From: Candidatus Kryptoniota bacterium
GTDB taxonomy: Bacteria > Bacteroidota > Ignavibacteria > Kryptoniales > JAKASW01
Length of the DNA stretch: 64,000 bases
Direction: 5' to 3'
Assembly: GCA_036567965.1 (NCBI GenBank)
Contig: DATCTN010000031.1
Coordinates: 372,001 to 436,000 of the forward strand
Numbering within the stretch: the first letter of the stretch is position 1; each line of letters opens with the position of its first letter. The position numbers and the translations under genes were made by a program. This document shows, in pieces, positions 46,877 to 56,357 of this stretch. Under the pieces are notes generated by a model that did not search any database, was not told the origin of the DNA, and saw nothing but the letters and a program-made list of their open reading frames with translations.

Positions 46877-47703
46877 TTCAAGCTCATGAGCGCTGATAAA
46901 GCAAGACGATAATTGAGTTCGAAAGGATTTACATCGCTCCGGTCCGAAAAAAGTTTTCTGCGCGTCGCTTCCGACACGCATTTTGTCCAGGCGGGTAGGT
47001 CTACATGCGGTTCGCTTAATGGTCCGAGAACCTGAGCGGGTGGGCCGTCGGCAATAATCTGACCTTCATACAATAGGACCAATCGATCGGCAATCTTGAG
47101 AGAGAGGTAGGGATCATTTTCTGCGACAAAAAGTGTCACCTCTCGCTTCAGGTCTAATAGCAAATCGCCGAGATAACGTGTGCTTTCCGAATCAAGTTGG
47201 CTCATGGGTTCGTCCAGCACGAGTAAATAAGGTTTCACCGCGATTGCGGCTGCAATGACGACTTTCTGCTTTTCACCGCCTGAAAGCTCGAGAGGGTTCC
47301 TGTACGCAAGATTCTCTATCTTCATCTTCGATATCGTGTCTTCGACTCTTTTTATGATCTCGTTCCTTTCGAGACCGATATTCTCGCAGGGAAACGCAAT
47401 CTCCTCAAAGACCGTGGATCGCAAATACGTGATCTGAGCGTAAAAATTCTGCAGAACCACACTGACACTCGAACGCGTTGACTCCGAACGCCTGCCATGA
47501 CGAATTTCACCCTCGGAGATCGACGCCGGAAAATTTCCAGTCAGATCGGATGCGGCCATGCACAATGTCGATTTGCCCGATCCGCTCAGGCCGGAGACCA
47601 CAATACTTTCCCCTTCCTCAACATTAAGAGCTATGTTGTGCAGCGCAGCGTGGGTATCATCGGAGTACGAAAACGAATAATTTTTAAATGATAGGATGTT
47701 CAT
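46873..47703 (-). CDS. ECF transporter ATPase subunit (EcfA)
   Basis: A 276-residue ABC ATPase with Walker A GLSGSGKST, Q-loop VLQNFYAQI, canonical signature LSGGEKQK and Walker B LLVLDEPMSQLD. The C-terminal ~50 residues lie beyond the ABC core. It pairs with the next ATPase, whose signature is degenerate, so only one composite ATP site may be fully competent. It overlaps its neighbours on both sides by 4 bases. Confidence 0.9.
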   Translation of the reverse strand: MNILSFKNYSFSYSDDTHAALHNIALNVEEGESIVVSGLSGSGKSTLCMAASDLTGNFPASISEGEIRHGRRSESTRSSVSVVLQNFYAQITYLRSTVFEEIAFPCENIGLERNEIIKRVEDTISKMKIENLAYRNPLELSGGEKQKVVIAAAIAVKPYLLVLDEPMSQLDSESTRYLGDLLLDLKREVTLFVAENDPYLSLKIADRLVLLYEGQIIADGPPAQVLGPLSEPHVDLPAWTKCVSEATRRKLFSDRSDVNPFELNYRLALSALMSLK

Positions 47704-48461
47704 CCGAGCAACTCGAAAATTCCGAACACGATAGTTGCAGCAAGTAATAGTCTCCCCGTGATCAAACCAGGGATGTTCGTCTCGATTACAAGCAGTGTGC
47801 TTGTGCTGGCGCCTGCATTTCTCGTTCTCATGTGGGTGTCAAGATGCGCCGCGTTGAGAGCCATGCCCCTGTCGAGGCTTTCAGCTAGATAAGAATACGC
47901 GAGCGGGACAAGGAGGGGTAAAATGTATTTCGCGCGAGCGGATAAATCACGTGTAGGGTCGAGGCCTCGTGCCGATTGAGCTACGAAGATCTTCCCGAGC
48001 TTGTCCTTCATAAGATGTACCATCGCGATCGAAAGGAGGTAAATATAAACTAGCCGACGATCGGCGCCACTTGAGACCATATACTCAGCGAGCGTTTCTG
48101 ATTCGACTTTCGAGAAGAAGTATCCGATTGAAATTACAATGAGCATGAGGCGGACTGAGACGGTGGCGGCGAAAATCAGACCCTGCTCTTTAAACGCTAT
48201 CGGGCCAAGAGAGAATGCCACATCCCCGGTGAAGAACATGCCGTTTATTGCAAAGCCGATTACGATAAGTGGAAAGACGAACTTCATGAAGCCTCTATAA
48301 ATCTGTCTGCGGTGCCTCGAAACCAGTGTCACACTAATCAGAACCGCGAGCAATACGGCTTGCCATTCGAGCTTGAAAGAGAAAGCCGCGATAATCACAG
48401 CGAGCACGGCGTAGTGATTCAGTGGGTTGTATCTTTTGACGAACCTATCGGGAATTGGCAA
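47700..48461 (-). CDS. ecfT: ECF transporter transmembrane subunit (EcfT)
   Basis: A 253-residue membrane protein with about five to six helices and the coupling helix motif AQSARGLD, plus a second related SLDRGMAL, matching the two Ala-Arg-Gly-type motifs by which EcfT contacts the ATPases. It overlaps the S-component gene upstream by 17 bases and the ATPase gene by 4. This gives a dedicated (group I) ECF transporter. Confidence 0.88.
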   Translation of the reverse strand: MPIPDRFVKRYNPLNHYAVLAVIIAAFSFKLEWQAVLLAVLISVTLVSRHRRQIYRGFMKFVFPLIVIGFAINGMFFTGDVAFSLGPIAFKEQGLIFAATVSVRLMLIVISIGYFFSKVESETLAEYMVSSGADRRLVYIYLLSIAMVHLMKDKLGKIFVAQSARGLDPTRDLSARAKYILPLLVPLAYSYLAESLDRGMALNAAHLDTHMRTRNAGASTSTLLVIETNIPGLITGRLLLAATIVFGIFELLG

Positions 48462-49083
48462 AGCCCGGAAGTCTCCTCAAAATTGTGCGCGGGATTCTTG
48501 TCAAGAGTAAATAAACGAGGAAATAACTAATCGCCTTGTCTACCGGATCCGCAGCGAGTCCCTGCATGAGAGTGCTCTGCATGATCGACTTGCCCACGGC
48601 TCGGAAATACAAGACGAGAAAGTCCGTCCCGCCCATAGTCACGCCCCCGAACATGAAGGCCGCAATAGGCGCGGAGGCGATTGCAGAGATTACGCCTTGA
48701 AGGATTCCCGAAGCAACCGCTGTGTACCATCTTTTGAAAACTCCGAGTCTGGCAACCATCCCGCTAAAAGCCCCGATGACCAGAGCGACAGGTATGAAAA
48801 AGATGAACGCATAATTGAAGAAGAATCCCAGTGTGAGATTTGCTATCGCGCCCGTAAGCATTCCGGCAATAGGTCCCACTATGCATCCGATCAGGACTGT
48901 GCCTACCGAGTCGAGGTAGATCGGAAGTTTGATTAGCTGCACCGCCTGGCCGATGACGACGTTGAGAGCTGCGCCGAAAGCTATAAGTGGTATTGTAGTC
49001 GCGTTGACCTCGCGCTCGAACTTGCCAACTCGTTGTCGCGTTGATTGAATTTCGCCGGCGAGAGGTTTATCGATAGCGGTCAT
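48445..49083 (-). CDS. ECF transporter substrate-binding S component
   Basis: A 212-residue membrane protein with six hydrophobic segments. VNATTIPLIAFGAALNVVIG and IYLDSVGTVLIGCIVGPIAG are typical of vitamin/nucleobase-type S components, and the loops carry the small-residue motifs that contact EcfT. The substrate cannot be told from sequence alone. It overlaps an eIF2B/MtnA-fold gene by 17 bases upstream, so a sugar- or nucleoside-derived compound is one possibility. No riboswitch was recognised upstream. Confidence 0.82.
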   Translation of the reverse strand: MTAIDKPLAGEIQSTRQRVGKFEREVNATTIPLIAFGAALNVVIGQAVQLIKLPIYLDSVGTVLIGCIVGPIAGMLTGAIANLTLGFFFNYAFIFFIPVALVIGAFSGMVARLGVFKRWYTAVASGILQGVISAIASAPIAAFMFGGVTMGGTDFLVLYFRAVGKSIMQSTLMQGLAADPVDKAISYFLVYLLLTRIPRTILRRLPGFANSR

Positions 49084-49951
49084 GCATTGCGGCTTTTAGT
49101 TGTTCGAGCCCGCTTATCGGTGAGAAGACGCCGGCTTCCGTGATGAAGCCGGTGATGAGATGAGGCGCTATTTTATCGAAGTAGAGATTTTTTATTTCAA
49201 ACTCAGGATTTGCGAATATCTCATGCGAGCTCTCTTCCTTGTTCACGAAATCAGCCGGCTTCTTGACGGGATCGCATCTCAACACGCTGGTTACAGCATA
49301 AAAGTCCTTTTTTCCCGCGGCACACAGCGTGGCAAGCGGGTAAGAGCCGATTTTGTTAACCAGTGTGCCGTCTGCCAGTATCGCGTCGGCACCGACGAAT
49401 GCCGAATCAATCTCCTCTATGAAACAACCGACAGAGGCGTCAGCGATAAGTGTCGGTCTGTGTCCCATTCTCTTCAGCGACCGCGCCGTTTGTCGTCCCT
49501 CGAAAAGCGGGCGGGACTCCATTACAAATACGCGGACAAACTTCCCGTTTTCGGCAGCGGCTCCAAATGCGCTCAGCACAAATTCGCTCTGGCTTAGCGT
49601 CGCATAAGATTTCCCGTCATTGATCAACTCAGCTGCCAGCTTAGCGGCATCCGTCGGCGCTCTGTTCACACTCGCACGAAGATCATCTATGTACTTTGCG
49701 GCGTGCGCTGCATCCATGCTTGAAACACCGGCAGTGACCAGTTTGCAGACGTTAGATAGCGCGGCCATTTGGGACTGCGAGTTCGAAACGGATGAACACA
49801 AAGAGGCCAGTTCCTTTGCGAAATCCGGACTCGCGAATTCGACAGTGCAGTAATCGTAAAGCAGACCGAGAGCATCTTTCACAATTTGCTGGGCGCTCGA
49901 GACGTTATCTGTCGCTAGGCGATTCACACGATCAAGGAATTCGGCTTTCAT
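49067..49951 (-). CDS. eIF2B/MtnA-fold sugar-phosphate isomerase-like protein
   Basis: A 294-residue protein of the eIF2B-alpha/methylthioribose-phosphate isomerase/ribose-1,5-bisphosphate isomerase superfamily: FVMESRPLFEGRQTARSL, VGADAILADGTLVNKIGS and AAGKKDFYAVTSVLRCDP match the Rossmann-like C-terminal part. The N-terminal helical part is present. The ATG at 49951 has GAGGG 10 bases upstream; the frame is open to 50113 but that extension is basic and unlike the family. It heads the ECF transporter operon and may act on the transported compound. Confidence 0.75.
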   Translation of the reverse strand: MKAEFLDRVNRLATDNVSSAQQIVKDALGLLYDYCTVEFASPDFAKELASLCSSVSNSQSQMAALSNVCKLVTAGVSSMDAAHAAKYIDDLRASVNRAPTDAAKLAAELINDGKSYATLSQSEFVLSAFGAAAENGKFVRVFVMESRPLFEGRQTARSLKRMGHRPTLIADASVGCFIEEIDSAFVGADAILADGTLVNKIGSYPLATLCAAGKKDFYAVTSVLRCDPVKKPADFVNKEESSHEIFANPEFEIKNLYFDKIAPHLITGFITEAGVFSPISGLEQLKAAMHDRYR

Positions 49952-50121
49952 GTAATGGACCCTCAAGATTAGATTGCGCGTAAGTTTAAGAGCCGGCAGA
50001 CTAAATAGCAATCGTGTCGGAAACCGGTTAACCATGCGTTTGGAACTAATGTCGAAAGTTTCTGTTAGAATATTCGGATCGTCCTGCAGGGATCTTATCT
50101 TATCGAAATTCAAGGAGAGTA

Positions 50122-51300
50122 ATGAGCGAATATAAATACATCATCGTGGGCGGCGGTATGACCGCGGATTCTGCGGTGAATGGAATCGGGGAAGTGGACA
50201 AATCGGGAAAGATTGCTGTTTTCTCTTCAGAAGCCGATGCACCGTACAACAGGCCGCCATTATCGAAAGGTCTATGGAAAGGCGATCCGCTCGATTCAAT
50301 CTGGAGAAAGGGGGATGAAGAATCCCGGGACATCTTTCTCTCCACCCGCGTTCTGTCGGTAAACGCGGAGGAGAAGGCTGTGAAGTCAAGCGACGGAAAA
50401 ACCTTTCGCTACGAGAAACTCCTGCTCGCCACCGGCGGAACTCCACGCAAGCTTCCATTCGGTGGTGACGGCGTCATTTACTTCAGGACTGTGGCTGATT
50501 ACAGGAAACTGAAAAAGCTTTGCCAAGTGAAGAATGATTTTGTGGTCATAGGCGGCGGCTTCATCGGATCGGAAATTGCGGCTGCACTCGCCATGAACGG
50601 CAAGCACGTGACAATGATCTTTCCCGAAGACGGAATCGGTTCAAGGGCATATCCCGGTGGACTGTCCGGATTCCTCAATTCGTATTATGCCGGAAAAGGC
50701 GTGAAGGTGATATCAGGGGGAACGGTAGATGGAATTGAGTCGGTCGGCGAGCATTACAAACTCAGGACGGGGAACGGTGAATTGATATCCACCGACGGGA
50801 TAGTCGCGGGTCTCGGCATCATCCCGAACGACGAAATCGCGAAATCAGTGAACCTCGCGGTCGGGAATGGAATTGTCGTCGATGAATTTCTCAGAACCGA
50901 CAACCATGACATATTTGCGGCAGGTGACGTGGCGAACTTTTACAGCAAGCCACTCGATTTGCGAATGCGTGTGGAGCACGAGGATAATGCTAACATGATG
51001 GGACTTACCGCCGGCCATAACATGGCAGGGAGATCCGAGTCCTATGACCACCTCCCGTTCTTCTATACGGACATGTTTGATCTGGGATATGAAGCGGTCG
51101 GCTTGATTGATTCGAGGCTGCAAACAGTTGAGGAGTGGGAAGAGAAGTACAGGAAAGGTGTGGTCTACTATCTGGAGACTGGAAAACTGAGAGGGGTGCT
51201 CCTCTGGAACACGTGGGGCAAGGTAGACGTGGCGAGAGATTTGATTAAATCCCGAAGGAATTTTTCTCGTAACGAGTTGACCGGACTCATAAAGGATTGA
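50122..51300 (+). CDS. FAD/NAD(P)-dependent oxidoreductase (ferredoxin/rubredoxin reductase-like)
   Basis: A 392-residue two-dinucleotide-binding flavoprotein: FAD site YIIVGGGMTADSAV (6-19), PPLSKGLW, NAD(P)H site FVVIGGGFIGSEIAAAL (about 140-156) and the C-terminal FAD clamp DIFAAGDVA. No redox-active CxxC is seen, so it fits the reductase component of AIF/rubredoxin- or dioxygenase-ferredoxin reductases. The partner is unknown. The start at 50122 has AAGGAGAG just upstream. It is divergent from the ECF operon. A palindromic CCTGCAGG (50082-50091 area) lies in the shared upstream region. Confidence 0.9.
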   Translation: MSEYKYIIVGGGMTADSAVNGIGEVDKSGKIAVFSSEADAPYNRPPLSKGLWKGDPLDSIWRKGDEESRDIFLSTRVLSVNAEEKAVKSSDGKTFRYEKLLLATGGTPRKLPFGGDGVIYFRTVADYRKLKKLCQVKNDFVVIGGGFIGSEIAAALAMNGKHVTMIFPEDGIGSRAYPGGLSGFLNSYYAGKGVKVISGGTVDGIESVGEHYKLRTGNGELISTDGIVAGLGIIPNDEIAKSVNLAVGNGIVVDEFLRTDNHDIFAAGDVANFYSKPLDLRMRVEHEDNANMMGLTAGHNMAGRSESYDHLPFFYTDMFDLGYEAVGLIDSRLQTVEEWEEKYRKGVVYYLETGKLRGVLLWNTWGKVDVARDLIKSRRNFSRNELTGLIKD

Positions 51301-51303
51301 GAC

Positions 51304-51349
51304 TATCAAAAAGAAAAGGCAGGAGTTGTGGTTTCCTGCCTTTTTGATA
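51304..51349. terminator. Bidirectional hairpin terminator
   Basis: A long stem: AAAAGGCAGGA (51314-51324) pairs with TCCTGCCTTTT (51334-51344), extended outside by atcaaaaag/ctttttgat (51305-51313 and 51340-51348). A runs on the left and T runs on the right let it end transcription from both the oxidoreductase and the convergent Yip1-type gene. Confidence 0.88.
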
Positions 51350-51370
51350 CGGTCAATCTGTAAATTTTTA

Positions 51371-52150
51371 TCAGCCGAACCGACCGCCAAGTGCGAAGAT
51401 ACTGACGAGTACCCATATCACCCACACTGCACACACACACGCAGCCGGCATGATACCTTTCCTCCCGGCAAATCTCCCGAGCCCGATCGCTATGACGACT
51501 AATGACCAGATTGTGAACACGTCGATCTTCGACATAAAAAGATAAGCCTTGCTGTCCGTGTTCATCTGAGTGAGTAAACCGAGATGCAGTCCACCGTCCA
51601 GTCGTGACATTGCGACCATAACAACGGTTCCGATTATAACTCCCACGACGGCGATCCATTCAGACAGCCCGAGTATGCCGAGGGCATGGGTGTAAGTGAT
51701 GTTTCCCTTCAGCGCAAACTTGCCCACCAGGAACCAGATCCCGGCAATAATGAAGAAGAAAATGAAAACGGCAACGATTGCCACGATGACACTGACGACA
51801 GTCACAGAAGTCGAACCGTTCTCCATCCTGTCCTTAGCTTGTTGCGCCTGGTCGGCAGTCATTTTCCCCTGCGTCACCATGTTGTCTATGTAACGCTCCT
51901 GCATTTGAGCCATCTGGAACCTCAAGTCGGGCGACGCAAAGCGGAGATAGACGTTGACTCCCGCGAGCAAAGCGACAAGGAGAACCGGCACGAACCAGTC
52001 TGCGAACTTCAAGGGAGATGTCTTCAATGATTCAAAAACCTTAGACGGTTCGTAAAAGACGCCTGCCGCTTTGTCGAGGAATGAAATCGACTCCTGCCCT
52101 GAGGAACCCGGCGAGGGTGGTTGTTCCGTGTTGACAGGTTGTTCCGACAT
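51371..52150 (-). CDS. Yip1-domain membrane protein
   Basis: A 259-residue protein with a low-complexity soluble N-terminus (EQPPSPGSSGQES), then FLDKAAGVFYEPSKVFESL, a typical entry to bacterial Yip1-domain proteins, and about five membrane helices. The ATG at 52150 follows an excellent AAAGGAGG (reverse strand, just upstream). Function unknown; the family is widespread and uncharacterised in bacteria. Confidence 0.8.
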   Translation of the reverse strand: MSEQPVNTEQPPSPGSSGQESISFLDKAAGVFYEPSKVFESLKTSPLKFADWFVPVLLVALLAGVNVYLRFASPDLRFQMAQMQERYIDNMVTQGKMTADQAQQAKDRMENGSTSVTVVSVIVAIVAVFIFFFIIAGIWFLVGKFALKGNITYTHALGILGLSEWIAVVGVIIGTVVMVAMSRLDGGLHLGLLTQMNTDSKAYLFMSKIDVFTIWSLVVIAIGLGRFAGRKGIMPAACVCAVWVIWVLVSIFALGGRFG

Positions 52151-52275
52151 CGATCCTCCTTTTTCGATTAAGATAGTCGAGCGTTCGTAGAAGTACAAAC
52201 TCAATGACGATTTTCCCCGGTCTGCTGAAATGTCATTCCATATAATTAGAAAACCTTTGATTTTCTAGCACCCGT

Positions 52276-52283
52276 TATCTTTG
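52276..52283 (+). promoter_or_regulatory. Candidate -7 box upstream of polA
   Basis: TATCTTTG fits TAnnTTTG exactly, 27 bases before the polA start. The nearest TTTG (52256-52259) is 16 bases upstream, shorter than the usual 19-21, so only the -7 box is supported. Confidence 0.25.
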
Positions 52284-52310
52284 TTAAATTAGAACAAAGA
52301 GGAGCACTCG

Positions 52311-55094
52311 ATGTCCACGAAAAGATTCTTCATCCTTGACGGCACCGCACTGGCCTATCGTGCTTATTTCGCCCTGATCGGACGGCCGTTGATCAATTCC
52401 AAGGGTGTCAATACAAGCGCTGCATTTGGCTTCACCAATTATCTCCTGAAGATCATCGGCGACGAGAAACCCGACTATCTTGTGGCGGTCTTCGATACTC
52501 CCGAACCTACATTCCGTCATAAGGAATATCCCGAGTACAAAGCGACTCGCGAGAAGATGCCTGAAGAGATGATAGAACAGATGAAGCATATAAAGGAAAT
52601 TCTCAAGGCGTTCGGCGTGCCCATAGTCGAACGGCCCGGCTATGAAGCCGATGATGTCATCGGCACTCTCGCCCAGATCGCTTCGAAAGAAAATATAAAC
52701 GTCATGATGGTGACGGGAGACAAGGACTTCATGCAGTTAGTCACGCCGAAAATAAAAATGTATAAACCCGGCAAGAGCGGAATGGACGTGGAGATCGTAG
52801 ATGAAAAAGGCGTGGAAAAGAAATTCGGAGTGAAGCCGTCGCAGGTTATCGAAGTCCTTGCACTTACGGGAGATGCTGTCGATAACGTACCCGGAATCAA
52901 GGGCGTCGGCGATAAGACTGCTATCCCGCTGATCCAAAAATACGGATCGGTAGAAAAACTTCTTGCGAGCGCGGACGAGATAGACAAGCCGGCTCTGCGT
53001 GAGAAGATCAAACAGGGGAAGAAGATGGCCCTTCTCTCGAAGAAGCTTGTCACGATCAAAACAGATGTTCCATTGGGCGTCGACTTTCACACGCTCAAAG
53101 AAAAGAATCCGGATGGTAATGCAATCACGAGTCTTTTTGAAGAGCTTGAATTCAAGTCGCTCCTCCGAAAGGCAAGGGAAATGGTTCTCCCATCGGCTGG
53201 CAAAGAAGATGAACCCGTTCCTGAGGCGGAAATCGCTCCCGACACATCCGACTACGACACGATAGCCACTGTCAAACATAACTACAGACTTATCAATCGG
53301 CTGTCGGATCTTCAGAAGCTCGCCGTGAAATTGAAAGAAACCGAGTTACTCTCGATGGACACCGAAACCACCGACACCGATGCGCTGAAGGCAAAGCTCG
53401 TCGGAATTTCTCTGTCGGTAAAACCTCACGAGGCTTACTACGTGAGTATAGTGTCTGAAGACGGAGATTTGTTTTCGGGAGGCGAGGCGCGGGAGGGGAT
53501 ATCGGCGAAAGACGCGATCAAAGTTCTGAAACCGATTTTTGAATCCGCGAAGATCAGGAAGATAGGGCAAAATTTGAAATATGATTTTCTGGTTCTCTCG
53601 AACTACGATGTCATTACACAGGGAATCGAATTCGACACGATGGTAGCGGCATACGTTCTCAATCCTGATTCCCAGCACAATCTGGATGCGCTTGCGAAGG
53701 AGCATCTTCACTACAAACCGGTGGCAATAGAGGAGCTCATAGGATCAGGCAAAAACCAGAAGAATATGCGGGATGTTGAACCGAAAGTGGTGGCGGAATA
53801 TTCCGGAGAAGACGCCGATATCGCGCTACAGCTTGCCGAAGTACTCCGCGAGAAACTCGACAAGCTCAAGCTCACCGACCTCTGCCAGAAAATGGAGTTC
53901 CCCTTAGTGGAAGTCCTCGCGACGGTCGAGCGGACGGGCGTTGCGATAGACACTGAAATACTCTCGCAAATATCGAAAGAGCTCGAGAGGATGGCGGATA
54001 ATACGCAGCGTGAGATTTACCAACTCGCCGGAACCGAGTTCAACATAAATTCGCCGAAACAGCTCGGCGATATCTTATTTAACAAAATGAAACTCGGCCC
54101 GACAAAAAGGACGAAAACAGGATTTTCAACGGATGTCTTCGTGCTTGAAGAAATCAGCGCGCAGAATCCGATCGCCGAGAAGATCTTGACATACCGGAAA
54201 CTTACGAAGCTTAAGTCAACATATGTCGACTCACTTCCGACGCTCGTGCATCCGCAGACCGGGAGAATTCACACCTCGTTCAACCAGACTGTGGCCGCGA
54301 CGGGGAGACTCAGCTCTTCCGATCCCAACTTGCAGAACATTCCCATTCGTGGAGAAATGGGAAAGGAAATCCGGAAAGCGTTCGTGCCCGGTGAAAAAGG
54401 TTGGGTCATGGTTTCAGCCGACTATTCACAAATAGAACTGAGAGTGATGGCGCATATCTGCAAGGACGAGGGGCTCATAGATGCTTTCAAGAAGCACGAA
54501 GACATTCACCGAACTACCGCATCCAAAGTGTTCGGTGTGACCCCTGACAAGGTCACGACTGACATGAGGCGCAAAGCGAAGGAGGTGAACTTCGGGCTTT
54601 TGTACGGCATCGGACCGTTCGGCTTAAAGATCCGTCTCAGGATTTCACAGAGCGAAGCAAAGGAAGTGATCGACACATACTTTCGGAGATTTCCCCGTGT
54701 GAAAGAATACATCAACAGCACTCTGGAATTCGCCAGGAAGCACGGCTACGTCGAGACGCTTCTCGGGAGAAGACGCTATCTCTCCAACATCAACAGCAAG
54801 AACTCGGCGGTGAGGATGGCAGAAGAAAGGCAGGCGATAAATATGCCGATTCAGGGAACCGCTGCGGACATGATCAAGCTCGCGATGGTGGCGATTTACC
54901 GTGAAATGAAAAAAAGGAAGCTGAGATCGCGGATGATCCTGCAGGTTCACGATGAGTTGGTCTTCGAAGCTCCTAAAGATGAGGTCAAGGAGTTGGAAGA
55001 GCTCGTTTCCGATAAAATGAAGAACGCGCTCAAGCTGGACGTTCCGATAGATGTGGAAGTCGGAAAGGGACCGAATTGGCTCGACGCACATTGA
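52311..55094 (+). CDS. polA: DNA polymerase I
   Basis: A 927-residue family A polymerase with all three activities. The 5'-3' exonuclease domain starts FFILDGTALAYRAY and includes YEADDVIGTLA and TGDKDFMQL. The 3'-5' exonuclease residues are kept: SMDTETTD (about 348), GQNLKYDF and YSGEDADIA. The polymerase domain has DPNLQNIPIR, ADYSQIELRV (about 702), RRKAKEVNFGLLYG and the palm QVHDELVFE (about 877). Proofreading therefore looks intact, unlike Taq. GAGGAG lies just before the ATG. Confidence 0.98.
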   Translation: MSTKRFFILDGTALAYRAYFALIGRPLINSKGVNTSAAFGFTNYLLKIIGDEKPDYLVAVFDTPEPTFRHKEYPEYKATREKMPEEMIEQMKHIKEILKAFGVPIVERPGYEADDVIGTLAQIASKENINVMMVTGDKDFMQLVTPKIKMYKPGKSGMDVEIVDEKGVEKKFGVKPSQVIEVLALTGDAVDNVPGIKGVGDKTAIPLIQKYGSVEKLLASADEIDKPALREKIKQGKKMALLSKKLVTIKTDVPLGVDFHTLKEKNPDGNAITSLFEELEFKSLLRKAREMVLPSAGKEDEPVPEAEIAPDTSDYDTIATVKHNYRLINRLSDLQKLAVKLKETELLSMDTETTDTDALKAKLVGISLSVKPHEAYYVSIVSEDGDLFSGGEAREGISAKDAIKVLKPIFESAKIRKIGQNLKYDFLVLSNYDVITQGIEFDTMVAAYVLNPDSQHNLDALAKEHLHYKPVAIEELIGSGKNQKNMRDVEPKVVAEYSGEDADIALQLAEVLREKLDKLKLTDLCQKMEFPLVEVLATVERTGVAIDTEILSQISKELERMADNTQREIYQLAGTEFNINSPKQLGDILFNKMKLGPTKRTKTGFSTDVFVLEEISAQNPIAEKILTYRKLTKLKSTYVDSLPTLVHPQTGRIHTSFNQTVAATGRLSSSDPNLQNIPIRGEMGKEIRKAFVPGEKGWVMVSADYSQIELRVMAHICKDEGLIDAFKKHEDIHRTTASKVFGVTPDKVTTDMRRKAKEVNFGLLYGIGPFGLKIRLRISQSEAKEVIDTYFRRFPRVKEYINSTLEFARKHGYVETLLGRRRYLSNINSKNSAVRMAEERQAINMPIQGTAADMIKLAMVAIYREMKKRKLRSRMILQVHDELVFEAPKDEVKELEELVSDKMKNALKLDVPIDVEVGKGPNWLDAH

Positions 55095-55124
55095 AGGATG
55101 CGCCCCGCGAGCCCAGGAAGCTGA

Positions 55125-56126
55125 TCAGATATTAATCCCGAACACCGATCTCACGAGCAGACCCACCGCGTAGGTTACACCGACCGCTATGAGAAGTATC
55201 GCGAGGTTCATAAGCAATCTCCTCGAGATCCGCATGCCTGAAAGGAACGCGATGATCGTCGAGATGACGACCATAATGACGGCTGCGACGGCGAGAGGCC
55301 AAAAGATGACTTTCGCGCCGAGAAGGATGGGCAATATCGGCACGACCGCGCCCAGGAGATACGACACGCCGACTACGACTGCAGATTCCATAGGGCTTGA
55401 CGAATCCCCGTCGATCTTTACTGGACCTTCATCCGTGAATTCCTTTTTCGCAGTCTCAATCCTTTCCACTTCTTTTTCCGAGCTGACGGCAGCATAAGCG
55501 CCTGCCGCCATCGAAATCGCGCCTGCAATCGCTACCGCCACGCTGGCGGCCATGATCGCGGGTATGTTCGATAGAGCCGCGAAGAATCCTGATACTGCGC
55601 CGAGAATCTCGACGAGGCCGTCGTTCAATCCGAGAAAAATGTTCCGCACCCGTTCCGGATGAATACGCCTTTCAATTGACGATGAGACGATTTCGTCTTC
55701 ATGCTGAAATTCATCTTCGAGTATTTTCCGGACTGCGTCCCCGGTGGGAGTTCCTTTGTATTTCTCCCAGACTGTCACGTATTTCCGAACGCCGTAAACT
55801 TCAATGGCCTCCAACACGAGGTGCAAACCAAGAGTGCCCAGAACTCTGATCACCATCGTCAAAATGAAAAGCTTTATCCGACGCTTGAGGTCGAGCTTAT
55901 CAACCTTCACTGAAAAGAAATCCTGCCAGAACGCAAAGTGTCTCGCTTCTGTCGGGATAAGCTCTGCGAACATCGGCTCCATACCCTTCGGAGCGTACCG
56001 GCTCACATTTTTGTACAGCGTCAGATCGAAAAGTTCGTCGAGCACAAGCTGTCTTCCCAATTCCATTTGCAAACCTCTCAGAGCTGTTTCTCGCTGCAAG
56101 ATATGCACGTTTCCTCTCATAATCAT
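55125..56126 (-). CDS. Ferritin-like domain fused to VIT1/CCC1 iron transporter (MbfA-like)
   Basis: A 333-residue protein: residues about 15-155 form a rubrerythrin/ferritin-like four-helix part with diiron-type ligands (LVLDELFDL, LIPTEARHFAFW, ILEDEFQHEDEI), and residues about 165-333 are a VIT1/CCC1 membrane domain (FLGLNDGLVEILGAVSGF, then four helices). This is the erythrin-vacuolar iron transport architecture; MbfA exports iron and protects from peroxide. The start at 56126 is the first Met, though Met at 56120 is also possible. Confidence 0.88.
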   Translation of the reverse strand: MIMRGNVHILQRETALRGLQMELGRQLVLDELFDLTLYKNVSRYAPKGMEPMFAELIPTEARHFAFWQDFFSVKVDKLDLKRRIKLFILTMVIRVLGTLGLHLVLEAIEVYGVRKYVTVWEKYKGTPTGDAVRKILEDEFQHEDEIVSSSIERRIHPERVRNIFLGLNDGLVEILGAVSGFFAALSNIPAIMAASVAVAIAGAISMAAGAYAAVSSEKEVERIETAKKEFTDEGPVKIDGDSSSPMESAVVVGVSYLLGAVVPILPILLGAKVIFWPLAVAAVIMVVISTIIAFLSGMRISRRLLMNLAILLIAVGVTYAVGLLVRSVFGINI

Positions 56127-56357
56127 TCTCGCGGACGACCAGCCCAGATGCCACTTGCCCTAACACCACGATTCCTATGGCAATTTGCGGACGGGTTGAC
56201 CGAATCGAATCCACAATCTAATTTCATCTATCCACTGCATTCTCGAATGTGGTGGGTAAATGTCAGAGGAAAGCAAATACAGCACACGTAATTTCGGATG
56301 GGTGTAGATCAATATTTTGTCGTTGAAGTCTGTCGGTTGTGAGAATCAGGAGGCAAA

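Noticed and set aside
49952-50121. Riboswitch controlling the ECF transporter operon
   Set aside because: The conserved core words of thiamine, cobalamin, FMN and preQ1 riboswitches are not present in this short divergent region.
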